DNA of 64,000 nucleotides from Bathynomus jamesi (GCA_023014485.1 JAJOZX010005606.1:62001-126000); one strand, 5' to 3'. Shown: positions 10,258 to 20,937, counted from the first letter of the stretch. The notes: generated from the sequence alone by a model not told the origin. Program-made: numbers and translations.

Positions 10258-11123
10258 CGTATTTTTCGCCTTACAAGACGCATTTTTTTTCCTTAAAAAT
10301 GCCTTGAAAAATCCCCCTGCGTCTTCGAAGCCGGAAGTGGTCGAGCCCCCCCCCTGCATCTTCCAACGTCGAAGCCTCAGAAATACGTTTCCTCAAACTA
10401 GAGGGTGTTTCGTGCCGAAAATTATAGGTTAAATTAGGACCGGGGATAGTTTACGGCACGACAAGGGTCTCGTACCTTGTTCATTTATCATCTGGCTGTC
10501 AGTGGAGTCACAAGTGGTTTTCAGTCCTAAAATTATCACCCTGATCCATGGCAGGTTTATCAAGGAGACATAACTACACTATTGGATTTAAGCTGGCAGT
10601 AGTGCGGTATGCCAACGAACAGGGCAATAGAGCAGCAGAGAGACACTTCGGACCACCACCTACTGAAGATGATTCGGCAGTGGAGGAAGCAGGAAGGAGA
10701 ATTACAAGAAGCTGATAAAAAGAAGCACAATCTTCGTAAAGTACCAGTAAAATGGCCAAATTTGGAAGAAAACTTGTGTAGATGGATAACGGACCATGGA
10801 TGTTTTAGAGCTTGGGGATGAATCAAGCAGTGATGAGTTTGAGGATGAATAAAATGCTTTTGACTTTTATTGGCCATGATTTTTAGTGATTTTTACTTTT
10901 CCATTTCTGCAAAAATAAACAACTTTAAACAATGATACTTGTATATTTTTACATACTTTCTACTGGTGGTATATACTAATTCCCTTGTCGTTGCCATACT
11001 AACAAAGCAAATCAAGCAAATCAGAGTGCGTCTTCCACGAGTCAAAAACTTTTTTCTTAGAATTGCCTTTCCAAAATCAGGTGCGTCTTCCACGATGCAG
11101 CGTCTTATAAGAAGAAAAATATG
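10258..11123 (+). mobile_element. Pogo/Tigger-like element, internally deleted
   Basis: The ends are imperfect inverted repeats: cgtatttttcgccttacaag at the left versus a right end whose complement reads catatttttcttcttataag, both followed by acgc. It encodes the start and end of a pogo-type transposase only. Repeated aagacgca/gcgtctt words lie near both ends. Exact termini are uncertain by a few bases. Confidence 0.75.
10548..10852 (+). pseudogene. Pogo/Tigger transposase: CENP-B-like HTH joined to acidic tail
   Basis: From ATG at 10548 the frame reads RRHNYTIGFKLAVVRYANEQ, GNRAAERHFG, then after a one-base shift MIRQWRKQEGELQ ... KWPNLEENLCRWI. This is the N-terminal helix-turn-helix of pogo/Tigger/Jerky proteins (F-LxVVxYAxxxGNRAAxRxFG ... 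RxWRKQ). It then jumps to an acidic end LELGDESSSDEFEDE-stop, typical of Tigger C-termini. The DDE catalytic core is wholly deleted. The product, if made, could bind DNA but not cut it. Confidence 0.8.
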
Positions 11124-11273
11124 GTAATAAACAATTCCCATGAAGGTGTTTTTACTTACATTCTTTACTTTAGTGATTTTGGGGGGTGGCATTGTTTACT
11201 TGATCATTTTTTAGGGTGGCATTGTTTACTAGAAACTATTGGGGGTGGCTTTCTTTAATTGATCCAAATTTTT

Positions 11274-11820
11274 ATTTATTATACAGTATTTTACCACAAA
11301 CAACACAAATTGTAAAATAGCTCCGTTGGACGAAGCTCAGAACTCTTGACGAAAAAGCTCCGCCCACTTCACGCGAACAAACACCTTATTCAGCTGAACA
11401 ATATTTTGGCCACATAAACTTTGCGCTAAGCCTTTTTGTAGTGAAGGAATTTGTTCGATGTTTACATCAAATTAATCGCGACGACATTCTCTATCTTTTG
11501 GTGTAAAGCGCGTGTGGTGTAGTTTATTTTGAAAAAAGTTATAGCTTTCAGAAGAGCAGTCCGCGAAATGCTAGTCGGGGTCGAAAAAGATTTGCCCACG
11601 CACTACCGTGCGTGCACGATAATTGTCTATCTTACAAATTCTCCTCAGTATTATACAAAATAGTGATAAATATTAAATTTCGGGGAAACCAGTTTTTTTG
11701 ACAAAGTCAAATTTTTTACAAGGATCTGATTGTCCCGAAAGTCCATGAGCTATCGGCGAGTCATGACAAATCCTATTCAAATTTTGTTCAGTTAGTATCC
11801 ACGTAACAAATTTCGATATA
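11274..11820. other. No clear feature; possible fragment of the gcgcgg repeat
   Basis: Around 11335-11400 the words agctccgcccacttcacgcg resemble agctccacccactttacacg in the repeat at 57712-57948. The remainder shows nothing recognisable. Confidence 0.4.
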
Positions 11821-12361
11821 CCAGGTGGTTACAAATGATCTTCCTGATTTTAAACATTTATTATAAAAAACTAACAAAGCTACAGCGAAAAGCAAGATAT
11901 ACAAATAAAGAACTCAAACAATTTTATTTACAAGCTATTGAAGTTCAATATGAGCTTTTGTGGCTCCTTTTGAGGTTACGACATTCCTGAATGAGCAATT
12001 GGGGGCCCATTCCTTGGCCGGCTCGTTCGCCCGATCTAATCCCCCTTGACTTCTTCCTCTGGGGCTATGTCAAAAATGAAGTTTTTGTTTCACCAATGTA
12101 ACAACTTTGGAACATTTGAAGGAAAGGGTACGTGAGGCTGTCAGAAAAGTTCAGTATGATATGCTACAAAATGTATGGAGGGAAACAGAATACCGCTTTA
12201 ATGTCTGCAGAAACACAAAAGGAGCTCGTATTGAACTTCAATAGCTTGTAAATAAAACTTTTTGAGTTCTTCTTTATTTGTATATCTTGCTTTTCGCTGT
12301 AGCTTTATTAGTTTTTCCATTATAAATGTTTAAAATCGGAAGATCATTTGTAATCACCCAG
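11821..12361 (+). mobile_element. Foldback Tc1/mariner derivative, ~147-bp inverted repeats
   Basis: Left arm 11821-11967 and right arm 12214-12361 are inverted copies of each other. Between them the plus strand keeps WPARSPDLIPLDFFLWGYVK (third catalytic Asp, about 12010-12075), then a frameshifted LEHLKERVREAV ... NVWRETEYRFNVCRNTKGAR IELQ-stop (12243). The stop and last codons lie in the right arm, and their reverse complement forms the inner part of the left arm. So the 5' part of the element was replaced by an inverted copy of the 3' end. Confidence 0.85.
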
Positions 12362-12365
12362 TTTA

Positions 12366-14230
12366 CTTACTTTATAAAGGTTTGAACGACGGTTTAGGAT
12401 CAACTGCAGTCGATACCTCTGCAGCATCCCGTTTCATTTGTGGGATTTCGTGGAGGAGGGAATTGCTTTTTGATCTGCCTTCGTAACCATCCACGCATGG
12501 CTGGTCAGGGACTTTGTACAGGAACCTGTCCAGCTGGTTCTTGAAATTATTTAGGTTGGTGTGCTGGAAGTTTGTCAGTTCTTGGGGCAGGACATTAAAA
12601 AGATTTGGGCTTCGTATTCTGAGGGTATTTTCCACCATCGTTTTCAGGGCCAACTGTCCCCAGCAGTGGGTCAGTACAAACTCTGCCTCTTCTCTCATTC
12701 CAGTGTGTTTCTATTTCGTTTCTAAGGTTAGGGACACGACCCTCAAGTATTTCCCATATGTATATTATTGTGTACCGCTTGCGTCTTCTTTCCAGAGAGT
12801 AGAGTTTCAAGGACTGTAGTCGAGACCAGTAGTCTTCACTTTTCGTTTCTTCTATCTTAGACGTAAAGCTCCTTTGTATGGCTTCTGTGTTTGCAATGAC
12901 TTGTTTTCTGTTATGGGCTAGTGAATACTGAGCAATACTCAATTATTTATTGGTAGGACTAACTCTTCCATAATTTGAGCATGATGTTTGATTTTCTGCT
13001 GTGGAAACTCCTCCAGATAATTTCCATTATTTTTGTAGCTGTTTGTAATTTTAATGTTATAGTGCTCTCTGAATTCTGCATCCGCGACATTATTACTCCA
13101 CGATCCCTGAATTGTGGGTGTGATGTTATTTGTTTAACTTGCAGAGTTATATACCCTTTAATATGTAGCACCTTGTTATTATCATATCTTAAAAGTTGGA
13201 AATTTTCTTCGTTGAACTTCATATTGTTATCTTCTGCCCATTGAATAATGTTCCAATGTCATTTTGTAATTTTTCTACGTCACTTCGTTCGATATTTCCT
13301 CGCATATTTTTGTGTCATCTCCGAAACATGATACTATACTGTCATTAATATCTGCATCAATGTCTGTAATCATTATTACGAACAGCAAGGGAGCTAATAC
13401 CGTACATTGTGGGACAGAGCTCATGACTTCCGAGACTTTAGACTTAACTCTATTTACTACCACTCTTTGAGTTCTTTGAGTCAGAAAATTAAATAGCCAC
13501 CGTCCCATCTTTCCACTAATTCTTGTATTCTTAAGTTTGTGTGCTAAAATTCCACGATCACATTTATCGAAGGCTTTAGCAAAGCCAGTATATATACAAA
13601 GAATACAAAGGATACCAAACAGCAACAGACCGGCTGGTCCACGAGGCTGTCTGTTTAAGAAGGAAGGTTAAAAATGTAAGAAAATTTAAAGACAAGTAAA
13701 AATTTTAAAACAAAGCAAAGAAGAGAGGTTGAGAGGAAGGAAGAAATTTAAGATAAAATGAAAAATTTAAAGTAAAGAGGAGGGAATCGAGTGAAAATTC
13801 TCCAATACTTTTACGTGCTAACAAATGTTTCTAACTGGGGTAAGCAAGGTAAGAATCTAGTCTCTTTTTAATGGATTTAAAGGATTACATCTATGTTTTG
13901 TCCTCGACACAATGTCTCTAATATTTTCTCCTGGTGATCTAATAGTTGTGATTGGCATGATCTTCCACCTCTGAAGCCATGTTGGTTCGGATTCGAATAA
14001 ATTCTTTACTTGTGGGTAGTAAGTAGTTTTGCCTCTAATTATACATTCAAAGCACTTTATAAGGTGGGAGGTGAGAAGTACTGAGAACTACTGGCCGATA
14101 ATTCTTAGGCATTGCTCTGTTATCTCCTTTAAATGGGGGCCAATGTTCGCGTTCCTTAATGGAGGTGGAATTTGGCCTGTGTCGAGTAATTTTTTTCCGT
14201 AGTAAATATAGAGGCTTGGCATACCCTCTT
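12366..14230 (-). pseudogene. CR1-like LINE reverse transcriptase (family 2), decayed
   Basis: Minus strand, 5' to 3': FKGDNRAMPKNYRPVVLS (about 14085-14150), PNQHGFRGGRSC (about 13930-13970), FAKAFDKCDRGILAHKLK (about 13520-13590), VPQCTVLAPLLFVIM and CFGDDTKICEE, the catalytic box (about 13280-13450), MKFNEENFQLLRYDNNK (about 13190-13222), EDYWSRLQSLKLYSLERRRK (about 12780-12840), and the end RSPNLFNVLPQELTNF ... YKVPDQPCVDGYEGRSKSNS. The order matches a CR1-type LINE C-terminal half. Frames change several times, and an A-rich stretch at about 13630-13850 interrupts it. 3' fragments of the same family occur at 47800-48025 and 52370-52925. Confidence 0.87.
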
Positions 14231-14289
14231 TGCATTTCTTCAGAAACGTGGCATAATGAAAGATTTACCGTGATTGGCCAATAAAGGAA

Positions 14290-14375
14290 AAGATTTGGAT
14301 GACGTATTGCGTATAACAGATAAAAGATTTGCCATGGCGTATTGCGTATAACGGACAAAAGATTTGTCACGATTG
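14290..14375. repeat. Short tandem duplication (~47-bp unit)
   Basis: The words gcgtattgcgtataac and aaaagatttg occur twice with about 47-bp spacing. It lies upstream of the LINE; function unknown. Confidence 0.55.
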
Positions 14376-14469
14376 ATCGATAAAGAAAAAATTGTCAAGA
14401 GTGACTGACAGCTCATGATAACGTCATCAGCTTTCAGGTCAATCAGGATCATTGTAACATGTCGTCTTT

Positions 14470-14856
14470 GCCAAAAAACTGGTCTCTCCGAAATTTAAGA
14501 TTAGCTAAAATAATTTACTAGAGTCAAACCGGTCAAGTATAAATTGATAAGTACAGGGTGGCCCATAAGTTCCAATCGGTTATAATTAAAGTGAAAATGC
14601 AAAAAGTAAAAAGTTTATAATAAGTTTAGAAATATTTATTGATTATTCAAAGTGGAAAATATAAGACTCGACAAATATTCTTTCCTTAGTAATCGATTAC
14701 GTCAGTTTGAGCTCTGCTAGATGGATTTTCGCTTTAATTATAACCAGCTGGGACTTATGGGCCACCTTGTACATGCTGAAGTTCGGTTACATAGAAATTT
14801 GAGTCTGAATTTAATATACCTAAGCATGTTCGGAGTTCCTTTGACTTAAGTTTGGA
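14470..14856 (-). repeat. Dispersed repeat X, copy 1, split by a MITE
   Basis: The flanks 14500-14553 and 14770-14856 are together the reverse complement of 16928-17060 (shared words ccaaacttaagtca, attcagactcaaattt, caatttatactt). The MITE at 14554-14769 is absent from the other copy, so this is a filled site and 17 kb is the empty site. Confidence 0.7.
14554..14769. mobile_element. Tc1/mariner-type MITE, 216 bp
   Basis: The ends are inverted repeats of about 45 bp: cagggtggcccataagttcc at the left, complement of ...ggacttatgggccaccttg at the right, flanked by TA. There is no coding sequence. It closely resembles the ends of the coding mariner relatives here, so it is likely a deletion derivative moved in trans. 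Confidence 0.88.
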
Positions 14857-15152
14857 AATGTGCGGTGTGCAATTGTTACATTTAGTAATGTAAGTTTTTA
14901 ATATATTTTTAAAGGATCTTTTTTTAAAATATAATTCCCGTTTCATAAGTAAAGTTCTGATGTGTAATTTTGTCTTCTCTTTTACCTTAAATTATATGTA
15001 TATAGGTCGTAATGCAACATCTTACTTAATTAATTTGTTAAATCTCTAAAACTTTCCGCAAGTAAACTGCAGGCAAAACATACGGTATGTGTAGCCACGA
15101 ACGTGTTTAAAATGTGGAGACAAAATGCGTGTTTAGTCGTGTGTTTTATATA

Positions 15153-15539
15153 CAGGGTGGTGCAAAAGTCTGGACCCATAGGCAATTTACTATATAAAAA
15201 ATATCTTTCGATTTTTATAATCAGTGGTTTACGTTAACAAACCAAGAACAATACAAGCGCTAAAGGATAACATCACAACAGAAATTGAAGCCATAAGAAC
15301 GAATATTACTAAGCTTACAAATGTGCAAAGGTCTTGTGTCAACCGAGTAGAAAAGTGTTTGGAAGACGATGGACATCAATTCGAACACTTATTGTAAATT
15401 CTGAACTAGAACGTTAAATTTAACATAATTTAGTCACTGGTGTATGGTTAATTAAATTTCATTTCATAATAAACTTCCTTCAGGCTACACTTTTTTCCCA
15501 TATAAACCGCCTATGGGTCCAGACTTTTGCACCACCCTG
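15153..15539 (+). mobile_element. Tc1/mariner deletion derivative, 387 bp
   Basis: Inverted ends (cagggtggtgcaaaagtctg and complement of ...cagacttttgcaccaccctg), TA-flanked. About 15240-15398 on the plus strand is a transposase C-terminus: QALKDNITTEIEAI ... VNRVEKCLEDDGHQFEHLL-stop, comparable to the [18 protein letters not shown] end of the copy at 40 kb. All catalytic residues are deleted. Confidence 0.87.
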
Positions 15540-16097
15540 TATATATTCTTCAGAAATGTACTCGTACGTGCCTGGAGGTCCTATCAATTCCTTTGGTTTT
15601 TATTATATTTTTGTTTTAATTATTATTTTTAAGTATTTTTAAGTATGTTTTTTAAATATGAGCATATTAATTTTTTTATTTACGACTTTGTGTGTTTAAG
15701 TCTTCTTTTGAAAATATTGTTTAGTTTAACTACATTTTCATTACGAGAAAGTTACCCATGTGAAAGTTACGTGAAGGTTACTGACCAAAAAGAAAATACA
15801 TCAACGTTATGGGGGGAATGTTACGTTAAGTACAGCTACGCCTTAAGTTACGTCAGAGTTACTGACAAAAAATTACAAAATCGTTACGTACGAATTACGC
15901 ATAACAGTAATTAGAATGCAAGCTTATAGCACCATATTGTTTTATCAGAATCGTTTCTTTATTTCATTTAATATAAAGTACTTTAGAAATTTTTGCAGTC
16001 ACCTTAGTTTAAAACACATATATATTAACATTTTAAAAGCAACGTTTGCAGAGCACCTTAATTACCGTTACATGTAACTCTTACCTATAACCATTCC
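15540..16097. other. GTTAC-rich unassigned stretch
   Basis: Between about 15740 and 15915 the word gttac recurs many times with gttactgac(c/a)aaaaa; a mirrored version (tttttgtcagtgact) appears at about 16440-16460 beyond the next MITE. This may be an older element containing the 16098-16390 insertion, but its ends are not clear. Confidence 0.35.
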
Positions 16098-16390
16098 GGG
16101 TGCTCTTCCAATATGTGCTCTACCGCGAAACTGTGATCTACCATATTCCAATACGTGCTCTACCGTGAAACTAGCCTTATAAGGCTAACTAACGAAAATA
16201 TCATGACTTAACCTAACCAATCGTTAGGTCAACTATACGCCCTTGACGATTGGTTAGGTTAAGTCGTGATATTTTCGTTAGTTAGCCTTATAAGGCTAAC
16301 TAACGTACCTGCTGCTAATCCGAATAATCTAAGGTAGATCACGTATTGGAATGTAAATTTTAAGGTAGAGCACACATTGGAAGAGCACCC
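16098..16390. mobile_element. Snapback MITE, 293 bp, shared palindromic core
   Basis: Outer ends gggtgctcttccaatatgtg and its near-complement; a second copy of the gtgctctacc motif lies just inside each end. The inside is the palindrome tagccttataaggcta-actaacgaaaatatca ... carrying the core also found at 3.3, 16.7, 17.2, 31.5 and 36.3 kb. Flanks share only the word attcc, so the target duplication is uncertain. Confidence 0.75.
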
Positions 16391-16622
16391 AATTCCGTTA
16401 TTTTGTTAGTAATTCCAGCGTTACTAACGTTCCCAATTTTTCATTTTTGTCAGTGACTTTCATTTGAATTTTGCTTGTGTAATACTTTTGTGACAAATGT
16501 ATACTTGAACAATATTTTGATAGGAAACTCAAACAACATAAACAGATTAATTAGATATTTTTTTCTATAATTATTCACTCTCTCCATATATATTATCGTA
16601 AAAACTATTGTTGAAAATTTAC

Positions 16623-16825
16623 GGAGCTATTGAAGAATAGGGACCCCAGCCTTCTTTAGTTAGCTTTATAAGGCTAACTAACGAAAATAATCATGACCTA
16701 ACCTAACCAATCGTCCAAGGCGTACAGTTAACCTAACGATTGGTTAGGTTAGGTGTGATATTTTCGTTAGTTAGCCTTATAAGCCTAACTAAAGAAGGCT
16801 GGGGTCCCTATTCTTCAATAGCTCC
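16623..16825. mobile_element. Snapback MITE, 203 bp, almost fully palindromic
   Basis: It runs from ggagctattgaagaataggg to its complement, each followed inward by accccagccttctttagttag. The arms contain the shared core and meet near 16726. The flanks aaatttac and aaattact are similar but not identical. The same end is seen at positions 1-23, so this family has at least two copies here. Confidence 0.82.
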
Positions 16826-16927
16826 AAATTACTTATGAAATATATTTTATGAAGTAACTTTTGAAAAATATAGAAAAAACAAAACTTTTTTATTATTATT
16901 AAATTGAAAAGTAATCTATCAGACACT

Positions 16928-17060
16928 TCCAAACTTAAGTCAAGGGAGCTCCAAACATACTTAATTATGTATATTAATTCAGACTCAAATTTTTAAGTAG
17001 CCAAACTTCAATATGTATTCTCAATTTATACTTTATCTGCTCGACTCTGTTAAACATTTT
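16928..17060 (+). repeat. Dispersed repeat X, copy 2
   Basis: Matches 14470-14856 in reverse orientation but lacks the 216-bp MITE, showing the pre-insertion state. It is cut at 17061 by a different snapback MITE. Confidence 0.7.
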
Positions 17061-17288
17061 GGATCACCTGAAGATCAGGGGCCCCCCAGCCTTCTTTAGT
17101 TAGCATTATAAAGCTAACTTATAAGGCCTTATAAGGCTAACCAACAAAAATATCAGGACCTAATCTAACCAATCGTTAGGTCAACTGTACGCCCTTAACG
17201 ATTGGTTAGGTTAGGTCGTGATATTTTCGTTAGTTAGCCTTATAAAGCTAACTAAAGAAGGCTGGGGGCCCTGATCCTCAGGTGATCC
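17061..17288. mobile_element. Snapback MITE, 228 bp, 8-bp target duplication
   Basis: Ends ggatcacctgaagatcaggg and its near-complement. Flanks aacatttt and aacattta agree at 7 of 8 positions. The inner arms share ccagccttctttagttag with the 16623 element and the common core (cgattggttaggttagg ... atattttcgttag). The outermost 25 bp differ completely from the 16623 element. Confidence 0.82.
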
Positions 17289-17296
17289 AACATTTA

Positions 17297-18842
17297 TATA
17301 ACACTGATAAGAATCGTAATATGGGATAACTATCTATAATGTAAGACATAATGAACCATGCTTTAAATAAATTTTTAAAGAGTAATCATACATGTACCTT
17401 GTGTAAACTAGGAAATAAACAAGCCCAACGCGCGTGCGCAAACAGAAAAGCTATAAAAAATAATATACACATTCTTCGTTGATGAAAAAATTCATACCAT
17501 GTAATGAACATTGAAAAATAATTTTCATACATCTTTTATCGCTTTCTTTATTGTCGTCTTACGCCAAAGACGTTAACAGTGGCAAAACTGCAAAACATAA
17601 GCCCAAGAACGCTTTTTGATGTTTGGGATTATTTTAATTAGACTCTGAGTTTCATAATAATATGCAATAATATGCATGTTATACATTTAAAAAGGTTTAA
17701 GGCTTTAAAGGTTATATTTATTTTGACGAAACCATATATTTTTCAGTATATTAAACACGTTAAGCCTATGTAACGTAATTAAGAGGAATAAAAACCAACA
17801 CTAACGAGTTAACCAATTATTACTGAACGAAATAGAGGTTAAGGGTCTTAATGTGTAACAGCAAAATTTTACAGAACGAAAGAATGGAAAATAATTTTAG
17901 TTTTGTTAAAATTGAAAAAGTCACGCAAATGTTGCGCTTTCAATTAATTCAATGGAGTAAATCCGAATGCGGTCGCGAATTTTTTATTTTTGTAATACTG
18001 TAGTACCAAAACTTAACGTTGCAGAAACAAAATTTGTCAAACTTGGAAGGGAATTCAGTATCTTTTGAGGTAGTAAATATAATGAAGTGATAGATTTATA
18101 CACATTTTAAAAATATTCGGAGTCACCCCATTTTAATGGGCGTTTAAATGCGTAAATGATGTAAAACCTATATGTTAATTTTTTCATGTGTGGAATCAGA
18201 ATGCAAAAAAAAGAACGGATTATCCACAACAACATTAAAATCTTTGCGCCATGAAAATGGGTCTAAACTTTTCAAAATTTTTACCTATCATTCAACTGAA
18301 ATTGAGTTAATTTAATTCCTTTAAATCGAACTATTAATTTCGGGAAAAACCTCTCTAAATTCCGTTAATACCGAATTGTAGAGTTTCGTGCCACGTATCA
18401 TTTAAACTGCAGCGATATACAGATATTTATTTTTCTGTAAAGGAACGCTCAGTGTGTTTCACTCCGGTGAACCCATTTACGAGTGAGGGAATTTTTTTTT
18501 GTCTTCTAAATTGTAACTTCAAAGGGAAAAATTGTTTTTATTGTTCATTTTTTAGTTATGGATTGTGTATTGAATTTTAATAGGGAAATAAAAGCTACAT
18601 TACGAGAGTTATTTTCGCTCTTAATCGAGAATCAAACAATGATAACCATTTTAACCAAATTATAATCCTTTTCATTTTTACTGATTTTCATTCCCGAATG
18701 ACAACAAACGAAGCGAAAGAGAAATGAGAAAAAAAATTAAAAAGTAAGTTCGAACCATTTATCGGCACAATATTTTTTTTATTTTTGTAAATCCAAATTA
18801 TAAAAGTTAAAAAAGAATGAAATATTCAAGTATTAGGGGAAC
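17297..18842. other. No recognisable feature
   Basis: About 1.5 kb of AT-rich, apparently single-copy sequence. No open frame of note, no inverted ends and no motif. It is one of the longest quiet stretches in the window. Confidence 0.5.
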
Positions 18843-18930
18843 TGTGTGTGTGTGTGCGTGCGTGTGTATGTGTGTGCGTGTGTGTATATGTGTGTGCGTG
18901 TGTGTATATGTGTGTGCGTGTGTGTATATG
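18843..18930. repeat. (TG)n tract with a ~20-bp higher-order unit
   Basis: GT repeats organised as three near-identical units of the form tgtgtgcgtgtgtgtata. Confidence 0.9.
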
Positions 18931-18964
18931 TGCAGGCAAGTCGGCATAAATCGGCAGACGATTT

Positions 18965-19310
18965 CATACCTCTCCATTGTTCAGAAATTTAAATATTCTA
19001 AAACTAAATCACCTCTATAAACTTACAGTCGGTATCAGTATGTATAACGTTGCTAATAATAGGAACTATACTTCGCCCATTCACAGGGCGATTACCCCCA
19101 ATCAGATCAACCATAATCATAATACAAGGCTTCCCAATGATTTCATACATACAGTAAACTTAATTATTCCATGTAACTTGCAGGAAATGCTCTCTCCACA
19201 AAGGGGCAGATGTCTGCAACGCAATACCCATAAACATCAGACAAGCACCATCATCAATATAGTTTCGCAACTCATTAAAGAAACACTTTATAAACCCCTA
19301 CTAATGTATG
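18965..19310 (+). pseudogene. LINE C-terminal fragment (family of the 26 kb copy)
   Basis: Reads LFRNLNILKLNHLYKLTVGI ... TSPIHRAITPNQINHNHNTR ... CNLQEMLSPQRG. This aligns with LNNLYKFIVAVNMFKGI ... TSPIQRAITRHQIHHHYNTR in the LINE at 26190-27400. It is the extreme 3' coding end of a non-LTR reverse transcriptase ORF, strongly 5'-truncated, followed by (TG)n/(TA)n and then a SINE. Confidence 0.75.
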
Positions 19311-19335
19311 TGTGTGTGTATATATATATATATAC

Positions 19336-19632
19336 ACCACCTCGGTGGTGTAGTGGTTAGCGTCGCTGACTACGAATCCATCGGCTCCGGGTTCGAGACC
19401 CGACGGCAGCCGGCGCGCAGCAAAACCCAGCTGTTCATCCTTCCACACAATAAAGAAAGTGGTTGGTAGATAAATGGGTACCCTAGGTGGCCTAGTGGTT
19501 AAGACGCTGGGCTGCTGATGGGGCGTGGTTCGGATTCCACGTTAAACTGTAGGTCTAAGGTGGAGTGAAAAGCTTGACCTTCGTCAGCATGAACAATTCG
19601 GGTGGAATCAAAGGTTAACCAAAGATTATAAT
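19336..19632 (+). mobile_element. Dimeric tRNA-derived SINE, copy 1
   Basis: Two tRNA-like units lie in tandem. Unit 1 has an A box TGGTGTAGTGG (19346-19356) and B box GGTTCGAGACC (19390-19400). Unit 2 has an A box TGGCCTAGTGG (19498-19508) and B box GGTTCGGATTCC (19537-19548). A 3' part contains aaaagcttgaccttcgtcag and ends ggttaaccaaag. Pol III would transcribe it from the internal promoter. Further copies are at 25718-26006 and 41263-41490. Confidence 0.85.
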
Positions 19633-19683
19633 ATATAATTGCAATTTGTAAATATTACTAAACAATGAAAATCACCTATTATA

Positions 19684-20391
19684 CGAGGGGCGGTCAGAAA
19701 ATAAGTTTACACGGCGTATAATTTCGTAACTAAAGGACCTACATTGATTATGTTTGTATCGGGTGAATTCGTCTATCGTTGTTGGCAACACTGCACGTCG
19801 ATTCGGCTGCCATTTACCATACATTGGTTATATGAGTCGGTTGAACATGGCGGCTCGACTGAAACAGTGCCTTGTCATTTCTGCAACGATATTCCGAATC
19901 TGTCAGTGGTCAAGAATTTCTCGAGCGCATTGTCACAGGAGACGAGACAGGTTCATTACCGTACTCCGGAAACAAAACGTGCCAGCATGGAATGGAAACA
20001 CCCTGGGTCTCCGCGACCAAAGAAGTTCAAGATTGTGAGGTCTGGCAAAGTAATGGTTACCGTGTTTTGGGACCACAAAGGCGTTTTGCTCGCAGACTTC
20101 ATGCAAAACGGCACAACAATCAATGTAGCTGCATATTGTTCAACACTGGAACGTTTACGAGCGGCCACTAAACGTAAACGTCCTGGACTGCTCCGTAGGG
20201 CAGAGCACTGTTCCAGTCGAGCCGCCATGTTCAACTGACTCATATAACGAATGTACGGTAGATGGCAGCCGAATCGACGTGCAGTGTTGCCAACAATGAT
20301 TAACGAATTCACATGATACAAACATAATCAATGTAGGTCCTTCAGTTACGAAATTATACACCGTGTAAACTTATTTTCTGACCGCCCCTCG
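19684..20391 (+). mobile_element. Mariner-like foldback element, 187-bp inverted repeats
   Basis: Left arm 19684-19870 and right arm 20205-20391 are equal in length and near-identical when inverted, beginning cgaggggcggtcagaaaata, with TA on both sides. The arm includes an atggcggctcgactgaaaca segment that could be the transposase start, so the right arm looks like an inverted copy of the 5' end. The interior keeps a central piece of a mariner transposase. Confidence 0.9.
19840..20203 (+). pseudogene. Mariner transposase, central fragment
   Basis: The plus strand reads FLERIVTGDET (first catalytic Asp region, about 19915-19950), then, after a frame change, PETKRASMEWKHPGSPRPKK and VMVTVFWDHKGVLLADFMQN ... 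INVAAYCSTLERLRAATKRK. These are the GDET, WxxxGSPxPKK and VFWDxxGxxLxDF blocks of mariner transposases proper, unlike the GPLFF/QQDGAPAHY group elsewhere in this window. The HTH start and the HDNARPH and final Asp regions are gone. Confidence 0.88.
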
Positions 20392-20476
20392 TATATGCAA
20401 AATTCCCAATGGGTGCAATCATAAACCATATAATTTACATGTTAAAAGTTTCCAGTATATTACGCCATAGTTATAA

Positions 20477-20867
20477 CTAGTACAGTTCCCGTCGCTTCGC
20501 TGACGGTTAGACAGGCTAAACTACAGAAAAGAACGCAGCCGTGAAAATTTTGAGCTTCACATAATGTCAACATTTCTGAATCTGGTATCTCCCAAAACCT
20601 CCTCACCCCCATTCATGCAACTTGGGGGCTAATCCCCTCCCCCACCCTTCCCCATTACTGCCCGGGATAAATTTCACAAACAGACAAACAGACAGGCTAA
20701 ACTACAGAAAAGAACGCAGCCATGAAAATTTTGAGCTTCACACAGTGTCAAGATTTCTGAATCTGATCATTTATAGCGTAATATGTAATTTCTGAAAGTG
20801 TGACGGATGGACAGACAGACAGACAGACAGACGGACAGACGGACAGCTCTCTTATTATAGTATAGAT
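20477..20867 (+). mobile_element. Repeat family R, copy 1
   Basis: Begins actagtacagttcccgtcgc and ends gacggacagctctcttattatagtatagat, with an internal duplication of the aaactacagaaaagaacgca block. Four more copies lie at 56711-58940. The gacagacggacag run and the tatagtatagat end resemble 3' regions of non-LTR elements in other invertebrates, but no ORF is visible, so the class is open. Confidence 0.65.
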
Positions 20868-20937
20868 ACCCTAAATTCGTACGAATTTCCTTGGCAACGA
20901 AAAATTTTTTTTTTTTTGTTGACCTGTGTTATTCATT

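Larger units (their letters stand above)
10071..11265. mobile_element. Composite GG-ended palindromic element holding a pogo-like insertion
   Basis: The ends are ggatcaatgaaagaaagccac at the left and its near-complement at 11241-11265. Flanks aaattatt and aaattttt give a possible 8-bp target duplication with one mismatch. Just inside the left end the end sequence is folded into a hairpin (10073-10130), and the shared core occurs as a half copy at about 10184-10245. The right side has three gggtggc repeats (11183-11250). A pogo-like element occupies most of the interior. Confidence 0.65.

Noticed and set aside
18843..19360. CA/TG-rich frames as cysteine-rich peptides
   Set aside because: Products of microsatellite translation (VCVCV runs); only the downstream LINE fragment is meaningful.
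19341..19412. A possible functional tRNA gene (A and B boxes)
   Set aside because: The same unit recurs within a longer dimeric repeat at 25.7 kb and no clean cloverleaf with a clear anticodon is evident; it is a SINE head.
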